Assembly (NCBI GenBank): GCA_003674045.1
Contig: PENC01000026.1
Coordinates: forward strand, 1-64,000
DNA length: 64,000 nucleotides
DNA from: Streptomyces griseocarneus
Lineage (GTDB): Bacteria > Actinomycetota > Actinomycetes > Streptomycetales > Streptomycetaceae
Direction of reading: 5' to 3'
Below are positions 1-7,972 of the stretch, piece by piece. Positions within the stretch are counted from its first letter, which is position 1; each line of letters opens with the position of its first letter. Under the pieces are notes generated by a model. It searched no databases and was not told where the DNA came from. It saw only the letters and a list, made by a program, of their open reading frames with translations. A program made the position numbers and the translations under genes.

Positions 1-126
1 GCGGACGTGCAGCGCGTCCCGGTCCGGACCGGCGTAGACCGCCACACTCCCGATCCCGGCGTCCCGGCATGCACGAGCGACGCGGACAGCGATTTCGCCA
101 CGGTTGGCGATGAGCACCTTGCGCAC
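1..126 (-). CDS. Acetyl/propionyl-CoA carboxylase biotin carboxylase subunit, N-terminus only
   Basis: Only the first 42 codons are inside the window; the gene continues past the left edge. The visible protein starts VRKVLIANRGEIAVRVARAC, the classic first strand and glycine-rich loop of biotin carboxylase domains. In actinomycetes this subunit usually also carries a C-terminal biotin carrier domain, which cannot be seen here. The GTG start at 126 has an AGGAGGGAG ribosome binding site 5-8 bases upstream. It would supply carboxybiotin to the beta and epsilon subunits encoded at 4993-6842 on the same strand. The presence of accE and pccB nearby supports an acyl-CoA carboxylase role rather than pyruvate carboxylase, but the fragment alone cannot separate them. 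Confidence 0.9.
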   Translation of the reverse strand, partial: MRKVLIANRGEIAVRVARACRDAGIGSVAVYAGPDRDALHVR

Positions 127-539
127 GATGACTCCCTCCTTGAAACAAGGCGAGTTTAGGTACAAGCAACACTCCATGCCGACCCGAGTTCCGGCGTGAG
201 CTTGCCCACACGGAGCGTGAAAGACGGTCCGGGCGCGGGCATGAAATCCCAGTTCTCCCACGGTACGCCGGGTTCGCGGGCCACCGGCGGCCCAGTTGTG
301 TGGGCAAGGTCTCCGTCCGCGCTTCCGATCTTCGGCACGCAATCTTTGTTGAGTCCCTACGAACGGGTGGCCCAAAGTTTGCGTGATCGCCGGACTGTCG
401 CGGTGGACGCCGTGGATCCTTCTCCCCCTCCTTCGGAGCCCCCTTCCCTTCGGATGTACCCGTCAGTAGGGCGTAGCGCTCACCTACTCGCGGGTAACCA
501 CCCGCTCGGGCCGTCCGGGCGGAGCACAACAGTCCGCTC
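127..539. other. Gene-free stretch upstream of the biotin carboxylase gene
   Basis: No convincing gene lies here; the open frames on both strands have unbiased composition and match no family I recognise. It must hold the promoter of the leftward biotin carboxylase gene and the 3' end of the leftward IclR gene. It is less GC-rich near 330-370 than its surroundings, which is compatible with a promoter, but I could not define -35 and -10 boxes with confidence. Confidence 0.5.
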
Positions 540-1301
540 TCAGTGCGCCGGAGCGCCCCCGGCGCGCTGACGGGCAGCCAGCCTTCCGGCCTCCGCCGCC
601 ACCTGGCGGAGTGTCTGTGCGAGTTGCCCCTTGCGCTCGTGGAACTCCGTCAGCGGGAGCGCGGCCGACACCGCCGTGATCGTGCCACCGTCCGCCGAGG
701 GGACGGGCACGGCCACGCACGCCACTCCCGGCGCGCACTCCTCGATCTCCACGGCGATGCCGTCCCGTCGCACCCGGCGCAGCTCCCGGTCCAGCGTCTC
801 GGGCGAGGTGATGGTGCGGGGTGTGATGGCGCGCATGCCCGTCGCGGTCAGATAGCGCAGGCGGGCGGCGCGGGGGAGGGCCGAGAGCAGCATCTTGCCG
901 TGGGCGGTGGCGTGCCCGTCCTGGTCCTCGCCGACGGTGAAGCCGCCGGTGGGCACGGCGGCGGAGGTCCCGGCGAGCACGGCGATGCCGCCGTCCCGGT
1001 ACGTGCTGAAGTAGGTGTCCGCGCCCGCCGCGCGCCGGGCCTGGAGCAGCAGCCCGTGCACCTCGTCGTCGAGGCGCATCTGGCGCTGGAAGGCGCGGTG
1101 CAGGGACGGTACGCGGTAGCCCAGGGTGTAGCCCTTGGCCGTGCGCACCACGTGGCCCCGGGCCGTGAGGGCGCCCAGCAGCTCGTAGACCGTGGACAGG
1201 CCGCAGCCGGTGACGCGGGCGAGCGCCTTGGCGGTCACGGGCCCGGCGGAGGCGGCCACGGCGTCGAGGACGTCGAGGGCGCGGTCCACGGACTGGGGCA
1301 T
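540..1301 (-). CDS. IclR-family transcriptional regulator
   Basis: A 253-residue protein of normal IclR length. Residues 1-75 form the winged helix-turn-helix (SVDRALDVLDAV, then CGLSTVYELLGAL as the recognition region), and the remainder is the IclR effector-binding fold, with the conserved GKMLLSALP segment near the middle and the late VACVAVPV strand. IclR proteins are cytoplasmic and usually control a neighbouring catabolic gene in response to a small acid or aromatic. The nearest candidate target is the PfpI-like gene 88 bp upstream on the same strand. The effector cannot be read from the sequence. The start ATG at 1301 fits the alignment of the first helix. Confidence 0.9.
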   Translation of the reverse strand: MPQSVDRALDVLDAVAASAGPVTAKALARVTGCGLSTVYELLGALTARGHVVRTAKGYTLGYRVPSLHRAFQRQMRLDDEVHGLLLQARRAAGADTYFSTYRDGGIAVLAGTSAAVPTGGFTVGEDQDGHATAHGKMLLSALPRAARLRYLTATGMRAITPRTITSPETLDRELRRVRRDGIAVEIEECAPGVACVAVPVPSADGGTITAVSAALPLTEFHERKGQLAQTLRQVAAEAGRLAARQRAGGAPAH

Positions 1302-1389
1302 GACGACGGGGCTCCTTCGGGGACGGTGGCGGCGGACGGTCGGCCGACCCTCCAGCTTGGCACAGCCCGGGGGAGCCCCGCGGACGGCG

Positions 1390-1956
1390 TCAGCGCTTGA
1401 GCGGGGCCCGCTCGCGCAGGAGGTCGACGAAGGCCCGCATCCAGGTCGGGTGGTCGTTCCACGCCCGGGCGGAGACCATGTTGCCGTCCACCACCGCGTT
1501 CGCGTCCACGAACGTCCCGCCGGCCAGTTGTACGTCGGGGGCGCACGCGGGCCACCCGGCGGTGCGGCGGCCCTGGAGGACGCCCAGGGGCGCGAGGGCG
1601 ATGACCGCGTGGCAGATGTGCGCGACCGGCTTGTCCGCCGCGAAGAACGCCTTGATGATCCGCTGGAAGTCCGCGTTCATCCGCAGGAACTCCGGGGCCC
1701 GCCCGCCCGGGACGACCACGGCCGCGTAGTCCGCGGGGTTGACGTCGGCGAGCGCGACATCGGCGGGCCAGGTGTGGCCCGGCTTCTCGGTGTACGTGTC
1801 GAAGTCCGACACGAAGTCGTGCACCACGAACTGGAGTTTCTTCACGACGGGCGCGGCGATGTCCACGTCGTACCCCTCCTCCAGCAGCCGTTGGTAGGGG
1901 TACATCACCTCCAGGTCCTCCGCTGCGTCGCCGGTCGTGATCAGAATCCTCGGCAT
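1390..1956 (-). CDS. DJ-1/PfpI family protein
   Basis: A 188-residue single-domain protein with the flavodoxin-like DJ-1/PfpI fold. It opens with the PRILITTGDAAEDLE strand-turn typical of the YhbO/PfpI branch. The nucleophile elbow is AHICHA near residue 115, giving the conserved cysteine, and the partner glutamate is in the GRAPEFLR segment. Family members act as glyoxalases/deglycases or proteases, or as stress proteins of unclear activity; the sequence cannot choose among these. It lies just upstream of the IclR gene on the same strand and may be co-transcribed with it. Confidence 0.85.
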   Translation of the reverse strand: MPRILITTGDAAEDLEVMYPYQRLLEEGYDVDIAAPVVKKLQFVVHDFVSDFDTYTEKPGHTWPADVALADVNPADYAAVVVPGGRAPEFLRMNADFQRIIKAFFAADKPVAHICHAVIALAPLGVLQGRRTAGWPACAPDVQLAGGTFVDANAVVDGNMVSARAWNDHPTWMRAFVDLLRERAPLKR

Positions 1957-2056
1957 GGCTGGCGCTCCCTAGGGTCGGCTACCCCGGAATATGCGCCGCG
2001 GTGTCGGCCAGGAAACCGAACATGTGGGTTACCCCGGAGGCAAGGCCGTCGGGTGC

Positions 2057-2096
2057 GGCCCGGCGGGGGCTCGCTGTGCAATTCCCCGCGCCCCCC
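2057..2096 (-). repeat. Composite hairpin repeat, copy 1 (partial)
   Basis: A short, degenerate copy of the dispersed repeat whose core reads GGGGCGCGGGGAATTGC on the minus strand here. It sits upstream of the small secreted protein and the PfpI gene, the only copy not next to a gene's 3' end. Confidence 0.6.
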
Positions 2097-2146
2097 AAGT
2101 GGCCCAAGGCATGGTGACCGGCGCGCCCCGACCTCGTTCATGGGGC

Positions 2147-2467
2147 ATGATCAAGCGCATTGCAGCCGCCGCCGCTCTCACCGGCGCCGCCCTCACCATG
2201 ACCGCCACCGCCGCTTCGGCCGCCCCCATGCCGCAGCCGCCCGGTTCGAACGTGGGCGACTTCGCCCCGCCGCAGATGGGTGCCCCTTCGCAGATGGGCG
2301 CGCCGGGTGCGCCGGGTGCGCCGACTGCGCCGAAGGCGCCCGACATGAGCATCTACCCGGGTGCGACGAACGAGCTCGGCAAGCTGAAGCAGGTCGGGAG
2401 GGTGACGGAAGCGCTGGGGCCTGTGACGGGGTTGGCTTCGCCGCTCGTCGGTGCGCTGCCGCTTTAG
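2147..2467 (+). CDS. Small secreted protein, Ala/Pro-rich
   Basis: A 106-residue protein beginning MIKRIAAAAALTGAALTMTA, a typical Sec signal peptide that ends at an ASA-AP cleavage site near residue 25. The mature part is low in complexity (repeats of MGAP and GAPGAP around residues 48-65), followed by a short helix-forming tail. No enzymatic motif is visible and I do not recognise the family beyond the streptomycete small secreted proteins. I chose the ATG at 2147 because the upstream part of the frame runs through the repeat copy at 2057-2096 and the signal peptide begins exactly here. Confidence 0.65.
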   Translation: MIKRIAAAAALTGAALTMTATAASAAPMPQPPGSNVGDFAPPQMGAPSQMGAPGAPGAPTAPKAPDMSIYPGATNELGKLKQVGRVTEALGPVTGLASPLVGALPL

Positions 2468-2475
2468 GCTTCGCC

Positions 2476-2560
2476 GGTTGCGCCCACCGGGGTGCCTCGT
2501 GGGCTTCGTTCGCGGTTGCGGGTCCGTTGTGGCTTGTCGCGCAGTTCCCCGCGCCCCTTA
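2476..2560 (-). repeat. Composite hairpin repeat, copy 2
   Basis: A full copy between two convergent genes (secreted protein and Maf). On the minus strand it contains the core GGGGCGCGGGGAACTGCGCG, followed by the CCACAACGG variant of the second arm and the outer arm GGCACCCCGGTGGGCGCAA. Confidence 0.8.
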
Positions 2561-2567
2561 CAAGGCT

Positions 2568-3179
2568 CTACACCCACAAGTCGGTGATCGTGATTCCCAG
2601 GTCCGCGAGGAGGGTGCGGAGGAGGGGGAGCGAGAGGCCGATGACATTGCCGTGGTCGCCGTCGATGCCCTCGACGAAGGGGGCGGAGCGGCCGTCGAGG
2701 GTGAAGGCGCCCGCGACGTGCAGCGGCTCGCCGGTGGCCACATAGGCGGCGATCTCGGCATCGCCGGGCTCGCCGAAGCGCACGGTCGTGGAGGCGGTCG
2801 CCGAGACCCGGCGGCCCGTGGCCGTGTCGATCACGCAGTGGCCGGTCCGGAGGACCCCGGACCGGCCGCGCATCGCCTTCCAGCGGGCCGTGGCCTCCTC
2901 GGCGTCCGCGGGCTTGCCGAGGGCCTGCCCGTCCAGCTCCAGCACCGAGTCGCAGCCCACGACCAGCGCCCCGGCGGCCTCCGGGCGGGCGGCCACGGCC
3001 TCGGCCTTGGCCTCGGCCAGGACCCGTGCGAGCTCACCGGGGGTCGGCGCGGACAGCGCGTCCTCGTCCACCCCGCTCACGATCACCTCGGGCGCGAAGC
3101 CCGCGCCGCGGAGCAGCCCGAGACGGGCGGGGGACTGGGAAGCGAGGACGAGGCGGCGCGCAGCGGTCATGCCCGCCAT
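2568..3179 (-). CDS. Maf-family nucleoside triphosphate pyrophosphatase
   Basis: A protein of about 203 residues with the Maf/HAM1-like fold. Signature segments are RRLVLASQSPARLGLLR at the N-terminus (the SxSPRR-type substrate loop), GCDSVLELDG in the middle and GKPADAEEA, together marking the active cleft that hydrolyses non-canonical or methylated dTTP/UTP/CTP. The family acts in the cytoplasm as house-cleaning enzymes and is linked to septum arrest in Bacillus. Starts at 3188 (GTG), 3179 (ATG) and 3170 (ATG) are all possible; I favour 3179 because GGGAAG lies 8 bases before it. It is convergent with the small secreted gene and 31 bp downstream of the penicillin-binding protein gene. Confidence 0.9.
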   Translation of the reverse strand: MAGMTAARRLVLASQSPARLGLLRGAGFAPEVIVSGVDEDALSAPTPGELARVLAEAKAEAVAARPEAAGALVVGCDSVLELDGQALGKPADAEEATARWKAMRGRSGVLRTGHCVIDTATGRRVSATASTTVRFGEPGDAEIAAYVATGEPLHVAGAFTLDGRSAPFVEGIDGDHGNVIGLSLPLLRTLLADLGITITDLWV

Positions 3180-3210
3180 CGTAGACACTTCCCGGAGCCC
3201 GTCTCCGCCG

Positions 3211-4680
3211 TCACTTGTCGAGCACGGCCTGCATGACCTTCTTGGCGATGGGGCCCGCGAGGCCGCCGCCGGAGATCTCGTCGCGGTCGATGCCCGAGCC
3301 CTCGGGGTCGATGAAGACGGCCACCGCGACCGGCGAGCCGTCGCCCTGCTTGGCGTAGGAGACGAACCAGGCGTAGGGCAGTTTCTCGTTGTTGAACCCG
3401 TGCTGCGCGGTACCGGTCTTGGCGCCGACGGTGACGCCGTCGATGAGGGCCTTCTTGCCGGTGCCGTTCTCGGCGGTGTTCTCCATCATCGCCTGCACCT
3501 TGCGCGCCGTGTCGGCGGAGACGGCCTGGCTCATCACCTCGGGCTTGTGCTTCTCCAGGACGCTCAGGTCGGGGCCGCGCAGCTCCTCGACCATGTAGGG
3601 CTTCATCAGCTTGCCGTCGTTGGCGAGCGCGGCGGTCATCATGGCGATCTGGAGGGGGGTGCTGTCGAGGCTGCCCTGGCCCATGCCGGTCAGCGCGGTC
3701 TGCGGCCGGTCGAGCTTCTTGGGGTAGATGCTCTCCGCAGCGCGCACGGGGATGTCGACCTTGGGGTTGTTGAAGCCGAACTTCTCCGCGGTCTCGCGCA
3801 TCTTGTCGACGCCGAGCTTGTCGGCCAGGTCGAGGAAGACGTTGTTGCACGACCACTGGAGGCCGGACTTCAGGGAGCCCCGGTCGCAGTCCGGGGTCTG
3901 CACGTCGTTGCGGACGTAGGTGTTGGTGAGCGGCAGCTTGTACGGGGTGGGGGCGTCGCCCTTGGCGTTGATGTCCGAGACGATGCCATGCTCCAGGGCC
4001 GCCGCGGCGGTGAGGATCTTGAAGGTGGAGCCCGGCGGGTAGCGGTCCTTGAGCGCCCGGTTCAGCAGGGGCTTGTTCTTGTCGGCCTCCAGCTTCTTCC
4101 AGGCGGCCTCGTCCGTTCTCTTGCGGTCGCCGGCGAAGACCGACGGGTCGTAGGAGGGCGTCGAGGCGAGGGCCAGCACCTTGCCCGTGCGCGGGTCGAG
4201 GGCGACGACGGCGCCCTTGTAGTCGCCGAGGCCCTCGAAGGCCGCCTTCTGCGCCTTCGCGTTGATGGTGGTCACCACGTCGCCGCCCTTCGGCTTCTTG
4301 CCGGTGAGCATGTCGGTGGTGTGCTGGAAGAGCAGTCTGTCGTCGCGGCCGCTGAGCAGCTTGTCGTTGAGGTTCTCCAGCTGCGTGCTGTTGTAGATCT
4401 GCGAGGAGTAGCCGGTGACCGGGGCGTACATCGGGCCGTCCTTGTAGACCCGCTTGTACTTGAAGTCGCTGCCCGAGGTCTCCACCGAGCCTGTGATCGC
4501 CTGGCCGCCCACGATGATGTTGCCGCGTGGCTGCGCGAAGGTGGAGATCTTCACCCGGCGGTTGTACTCGTGCTCGGAGAGCTCCTTGTTGCGGACGAAC
4601 TGCACCCATGTGGCCTGGGCCATGAGGGCGAGCACCAGCACCCCGACGAAGACGGATATGTGGCGCACGGGCTTGTTCAT
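3211..4680 (-). CDS. Class B penicillin-binding protein (PBP2/PbpA-like transpeptidase)
   Basis: A 489-residue peptidoglycan D,D-transpeptidase anchored by one N-terminal membrane helix (residues 8-28). Residues 40-150 are the class B dimerisation module (PRGNII box near 52). The catalytic domain carries STFK at 218-221, SCN at 277-279 and KTGTAQ at 421-426, so the penicillin-binding active site is complete. Class B enzymes cross-link peptidoglycan together with a SEDS glycosyltransferase (FtsW/RodA). No SEDS gene lies next to it, and it sits between maf and a small membrane protein gene, so it is a stand-alone, probably accessory PBP2. It reads like PbpA rather than FtsI in length and lacks PASTA domains. 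Confidence 0.92.
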   Translation of the reverse strand: MNKPVRHISVFVGVLVLALMAQATWVQFVRNKELSEHEYNRRVKISTFAQPRGNIIVGGQAITGSVETSGSDFKYKRVYKDGPMYAPVTGYSSQIYNSTQLENLNDKLLSGRDDRLLFQHTTDMLTGKKPKGGDVVTTINAKAQKAAFEGLGDYKGAVVALDPRTGKVLALASTPSYDPSVFAGDRKRTDEAAWKKLEADKNKPLLNRALKDRYPPGSTFKILTAAAALEHGIVSDINAKGDAPTPYKLPLTNTYVRNDVQTPDCDRGSLKSGLQWSCNNVFLDLADKLGVDKMRETAEKFGFNNPKVDIPVRAAESIYPKKLDRPQTALTGMGQGSLDSTPLQIAMMTAALANDGKLMKPYMVEELRGPDLSVLEKHKPEVMSQAVSADTARKVQAMMENTAENGTGKKALIDGVTVGAKTGTAQHGFNNEKLPYAWFVSYAKQGDGSPVAVAVFIDPEGSGIDRDEISGGGLAGPIAKKVMQAVLDK

Positions 4681-4783
4681 GAGTGGCTGCGCTCCCGGTT
4701 TCGCGACATTTCATTGGTGATGACGTGAATGCCGGGAATTTGGTTGCGGGAGGGTAAAGAGAAAGGCAAAGCGAGCAGGCCGG

Positions 4784-4924
4784 TCAGGGGCTCATTCCCA
4801 GCAGCAGGAACAGCGCGAGCACGCCGACGGCCAGCACGAGTCCCGCCCGGCGGAGCATCGCCTGGACTTCGCGCAGCTCCTCGGGAGGCTCTTCGGGCGG
4901 ATCCGACCACAGCATGGCTTCCAT
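4784..4924 (-). CDS. Small single-pass membrane protein (possible MmpB-like)
   Basis: A 46-residue protein, too short for many gene callers: an acidic, proline-rich head (MLWSDPPEEPPEELREVQ), a MLRRAG junction and one hydrophobic helix of about 18 residues ending in LLLGMSP. Conservation of such a MLWSDP head is, from memory, seen in streptomycete small membrane proteins annotated as morphogenic membrane protein MmpB; I cannot verify this. Two starts fit, ATG 4924 and ATG 4915. Both lie inside a perfect 16-bp inverted repeat, which is unusual. The gene is between the PBP gene and accE on the same strand. Confidence 0.6.
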   Translation of the reverse strand: MEAMLWSDPPEEPPEELREVQAMLRRAGLVLAVGVLALFLLLGMSP

Positions 4925-4936
4925 GCTGTGGTCGGA
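4902..4936. promoter_or_regulatory. Perfect 16-bp inverted repeat over a start codon
   Basis: The arms TCCGACCACAGCATGG and CCATGCTGTGGTCGGA are separated by only three bases (CTT). The repeat covers both possible start codons of the leftward 46-residue membrane protein. In RNA it would form a very stable hairpin over the start; as DNA it is long enough for a dimeric operator. Confidence 0.6.
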
Positions 4937-4992
4937 CCGGCCCGGGCGCCTGAGTACGCGTACTCAGACCTGCGCCGTTCCGTCCTGCCCGG

Positions 4993-5199
4993 TCACGCGG
5001 GCCAGTACGACGTGCGCCAGGACCGCGGCCCCGGGCGGGGCGTGCGGCGCGCGCCGGCCCGGCGGGCAGGGTCGGCCCATTCTGTACGCGGGCTGCTCTC
5101 CGGCGCGGCGGCCGCCCGTGCCGCCGCGCGGGCCTGGACCACCGCCAGTGCGGCGGCCAGCTCCTCGGGTGTCGGGTTGCCCCGTACGACCTTGATCAT
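4993..5199 (-). CDS. accE: Acyl-CoA carboxylase epsilon subunit
   Basis: A 68-residue protein starting MIKVVRGNPTPEELAAALAV, the hallmark of the small actinobacterial AccE/PccE subunit that stabilises and activates the biotin carboxylase-carboxyltransferase complex. It ends in the common RSWRTSYWPA tail. The ATG at 5199 has a GAGGAG ribosome binding site and lies 32 bp after the pccB stop on the same strand, so the two are almost certainly one transcription unit. Confidence 0.93.
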   Translation of the reverse strand: MIKVVRGNPTPEELAAALAVVQARAAARAAAAPESSPRTEWADPARRAGARRTPRPGPRSWRTSYWPA

Positions 5200-5231
5200 G
5201 GTCAGCTCCTCGGAGGGGAAGGCGGGGGCGC

Positions 5232-6842
5232 TCAGAGCGGGATGTTGCCGTGCTTCTTCGGCGGCAGCGCCTCGCGCTTGTCGCGCAGGGCGCGCAGCCC
5301 GCGCACGATGTGCGCGCGCGTCTCGTGCGGCATGACCACCGCGTCGACGTAGCCGCGCTCGGCGGCCACGTACGGGTTGAGCAGCGTGTCCTCGTAGTCC
5401 GTGATCAGCCGGGCGCGCAGCTCCTCCTGCTCCTCGGGGGAGCCGGCCTCCGCGAGCGTGCGCCGGTGCAGGATGTTGACCGCGCCCTGGGCGCCCATGA
5501 CCGCGATCTGGGCCGTGGGCCACGCGAGGTTGAGGTCCGCGCCGAGGTGCTTGGAGCCCATGACGTCGTACGCGCCGCCGAACGCCTTGCGGGTGATCAC
5601 CGTGATCAGCGGCACCGTGGCCTCGGCGTACGCGTAGATCAGCTTGGCGCCGCGCCGGATGATGCCGTTGTACTCCTGGTCCGTGCCCGGGAGGAAGCCG
5701 GGCACGTCCACGAAGGTCAGCACCGGGACGTTGAACGCGTCGCAGGTGCGGACGAAGCGGGCGGCCTTCTCGCTCGCGTCGATGTCCAGGCAGCCCGCGA
5801 ACTGCATCGGCTGGTTGGCGACCACGCCGACCGGGTGCCCCTCGACGCGCCCGAAGCCGGTGATGATGTTGGGCGCGAACAGGACCTGGGTCTCCAGGAA
5901 CTCGCCGTCGTCCAGCACGTGCTCGATGGCGGTGTGCATGTCGTACGGCTGGTTGGCGGAGTCCGGGATCAGGACGTCGAGCTCGCGGTCGGCGTCCGAG
6001 ACCGCGAGGTCCGCCTCCTCGGGGTAGGCGGGCGGCTCGGAGAGGTTGTTGGACGGCAGGTACGACAGCAGCGCCTTGACGTACTCGACGGCGTCCTTCT
6101 CGTCGCCCGCCATGTGGTGCGCCACGCCCGAGGTGGTGTTGTGCGTACGGGCGCCGCCCAGCTCCTCGAAGCCGACGTCCTCGCCGGTGACGGTCTTGAT
6201 GACGTCCGGGCCCGTGATGAACATGTGCGAGGTCTGATCCACCATCACCGTGAAGTCCGTGATGGCCGGGGAGTAGACCGCGCCGCCCGCGCAGGGGCCC
6301 ACGACCAGGGAGATCTGCGGGATCACGCCGGAGGCATGGGTGTTGCGGCGGAAGATCTCGCCGTACATGCCGAGCGCCATCACCCCCTCCTGGATGCGGG
6401 CGCCGCCGGAGTCGTTGATGCCGACGACCGGACAGCCGGTCTTCAGCGCGAAGTCCATCACCTTCATGATCTTCTGGCCGAACACCTCGCCCAGCGAGCC
6501 GCCGAGCACGGTGAAGTCCTGCGAGAACACGGCGACCGTACGGCCGTCGACCGTGCCGTAGCCGGTGACGACGCCGTCCCCGTACGGGCGGTTGCGCTCC
6601 ATGCCGAAGTCGGTCGACCGGTGCCGGGCGAACTCGTCCAGCTCCACGAAGGAACCCTCGTCCAGCAGCAGTTCGACGCGCTCGCGGGCCGTCAGCTTGC
6701 CCTTCGCGTGCTGCTTCTCCACCGCCCGCGCGGAGCCCGCGTGGGTCGCCTCGTCGATCCGGCGCTGGAGGTCCGCGAGCTTGCCCGCAGTGGTGTGGAT
6801 GTCGATGGCTTCGGATCCGCGCGTGGTTGCTGACTCGGACAT
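5232..6842 (-). CDS. pccB: Acyl-CoA (propionyl-CoA) carboxylase beta subunit
   Basis: A 536-residue carboxyltransferase. It moves the carboxyl group from biotin to propionyl- or acetyl-CoA, giving methylmalonyl- or malonyl-CoA, the building blocks for fatty acids and polyketides. The two crotonase-like halves are clear: the N-domain with SGGARIQEGV and GPCAGGAVYSPA (acyl-CoA oxyanion region) and the C-domain with FVDVPGFLPGTDQE and RKAFGGAYDVMGSKH. The start MSESATTRG at 6842 is chosen over an upstream in-frame ATG because the known family begins there and the extra 32 residues look like leader DNA. It lies directly upstream of accE and divergent from biotin ligase, which would load biotin onto the partner subunit. 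Confidence 0.95.
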   Translation of the reverse strand: MSESATTRGSEAIDIHTTAGKLADLQRRIDEATHAGSARAVEKQHAKGKLTARERVELLLDEGSFVELDEFARHRSTDFGMERNRPYGDGVVTGYGTVDGRTVAVFSQDFTVLGGSLGEVFGQKIMKVMDFALKTGCPVVGINDSGGARIQEGVMALGMYGEIFRRNTHASGVIPQISLVVGPCAGGAVYSPAITDFTVMVDQTSHMFITGPDVIKTVTGEDVGFEELGGARTHNTTSGVAHHMAGDEKDAVEYVKALLSYLPSNNLSEPPAYPEEADLAVSDADRELDVLIPDSANQPYDMHTAIEHVLDDGEFLETQVLFAPNIITGFGRVEGHPVGVVANQPMQFAGCLDIDASEKAARFVRTCDAFNVPVLTFVDVPGFLPGTDQEYNGIIRRGAKLIYAYAEATVPLITVITRKAFGGAYDVMGSKHLGADLNLAWPTAQIAVMGAQGAVNILHRRTLAEAGSPEEQEELRARLITDYEDTLLNPYVAAERGYVDAVVMPHETRAHIVRGLRALRDKREALPPKKHGNIPL

Positions 6843-6975
6843 CGGGATGCGGCTCCTGCTCGTCCAGAGGGGTGGGCTTGGGCTACCGGTTCGTAGCGTA
6901 TCGGCGTGGATGCGCAGCGGCAGTGCGTCGTTGGCCACACCTGCCCCTCGCCGCCCGCCTCATATCGTGGCTCCC

Positions 6976-7881
6976 ATGACTCCCCCGATGTCTTCCGAGC
7001 CTTCCGAGCCTTCCGGTGACGCCCACGGCCGCGACGGCCGCTGGTCCGACCTCGACCGTCCGCCCCTCGCCGCCGCCGCGCTCCGCCGCGCCCTGCTGCG
7101 GCCCGACGGGCTGTGGACCTCCCTCGACGTGGTCGCGCGGACCGGCTCCACCAACTCCGACCTGGTCGCCGCCGCTTCGGCGGGCACCGCGCGGGAGGGC
7201 GCGGTCCTCGTCGCCGAGGAACAGTCCGCCGGGCGCGGACGGCTGGACCGCACCTGGTCGGCGCCGCCGCGCTCGGGGCTCTTCTTCTCCGTGCTCCTCA
7301 CCCCCGGCCCCGGCGTGCCCGTCGAGCGCTGGGGCTGGCTGCCCCTCCTCGCGGGCGTCGCCACGGCCTCCGCGCTCGCCCGGTCCGCGGGCGTCGACAC
7401 GGCCCTGAAGTGGCCCAACGACCTTCTGGTCACCGTGGACGGGCAGGAGCGCAAGGCGGGCGGCATCCTCGCCGAGCGTGCCGGTGACAGCGTTGTCGTC
7501 GGCATCGGCCTGAACGTGACACTGCGCGCCGACGAACTCCCCGTCCCCACGGCGGCCTCGCTGGCCCTGGCCGGGGCGCGCGGCACGGACCGCGACCCGC
7601 TGCTGCGGGCCGTGCTGCGCTCCCTGGAGCAGTGGTACGGCGACTGGCGGCGCGCCGGAGGCGACCCCGGCGCGAGCCGTCTGCAGGAGGCGTACGCGGC
7701 GGGCTGTGCCACGCTCGGCCGGACCGTACGGGCCGAACTGCCCGGCGGACGCGAGCTGGTCGGGGAAGCTGTGGCCGTGGACGGGGACGGCCGGCTGGTG
7801 CTGGCGACGGGCGAGGGTGTGCAGCAGCCGGTGGGCGCGGGCGACATCGTTCATCTGCGCCCCGCCCCGTCGGAAGAGTGA
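6976..7881 (+). CDS. birA: Biotin--[acetyl-CoA-carboxylase] ligase
   Basis: A 301-residue single-function biotin protein ligase (no N-terminal helix-turn-helix, so not a repressor). It makes biotinyl-AMP and attaches biotin to the carrier domain of acyl-CoA carboxylases. Visible motifs are TGSTNSDL (substrate loop), SAGRGRLDRTW (biotin/ATP binding loop), LKWPNDLLV with the catalytic lysine, and KAGGILAE. The C-terminal SH3-like domain ends near VGAGDIVHL. The gene is divergent from pccB-accE, with 133 bp between start codons, so the ligase and its substrate complex are neighbours. Start ATG 6976 is followed by a possible second start at 6988. Confidence 0.92.
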   Translation: MTPPMSSEPSEPSGDAHGRDGRWSDLDRPPLAAAALRRALLRPDGLWTSLDVVARTGSTNSDLVAAASAGTAREGAVLVAEEQSAGRGRLDRTWSAPPRSGLFFSVLLTPGPGVPVERWGWLPLLAGVATASALARSAGVDTALKWPNDLLVTVDGQERKAGGILAERAGDSVVVGIGLNVTLRADELPVPTAASLALAGARGTDRDPLLRAVLRSLEQWYGDWRRAGGDPGASRLQEAYAAGCATLGRTVRAELPGGRELVGEAVAVDGDGRLVLATGEGVQQPVGAGDIVHLRPAPSEE

Positions 7882-7972
7882 GCTACGGCACACCTGTCGT
7901 ATCGTTGTGCCCGGAACCTAAGCGAGCAGTGATCGGCAGGGCAGTGCGCACGGATCGGACAGGGGGCGGGCG

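Noticed and set aside
196..570. A 124-codon frame in the first intergenic region
   Set aside because: Composition is random, no ribosome binding site fits, and it overlaps the 3' end of the IclR gene.
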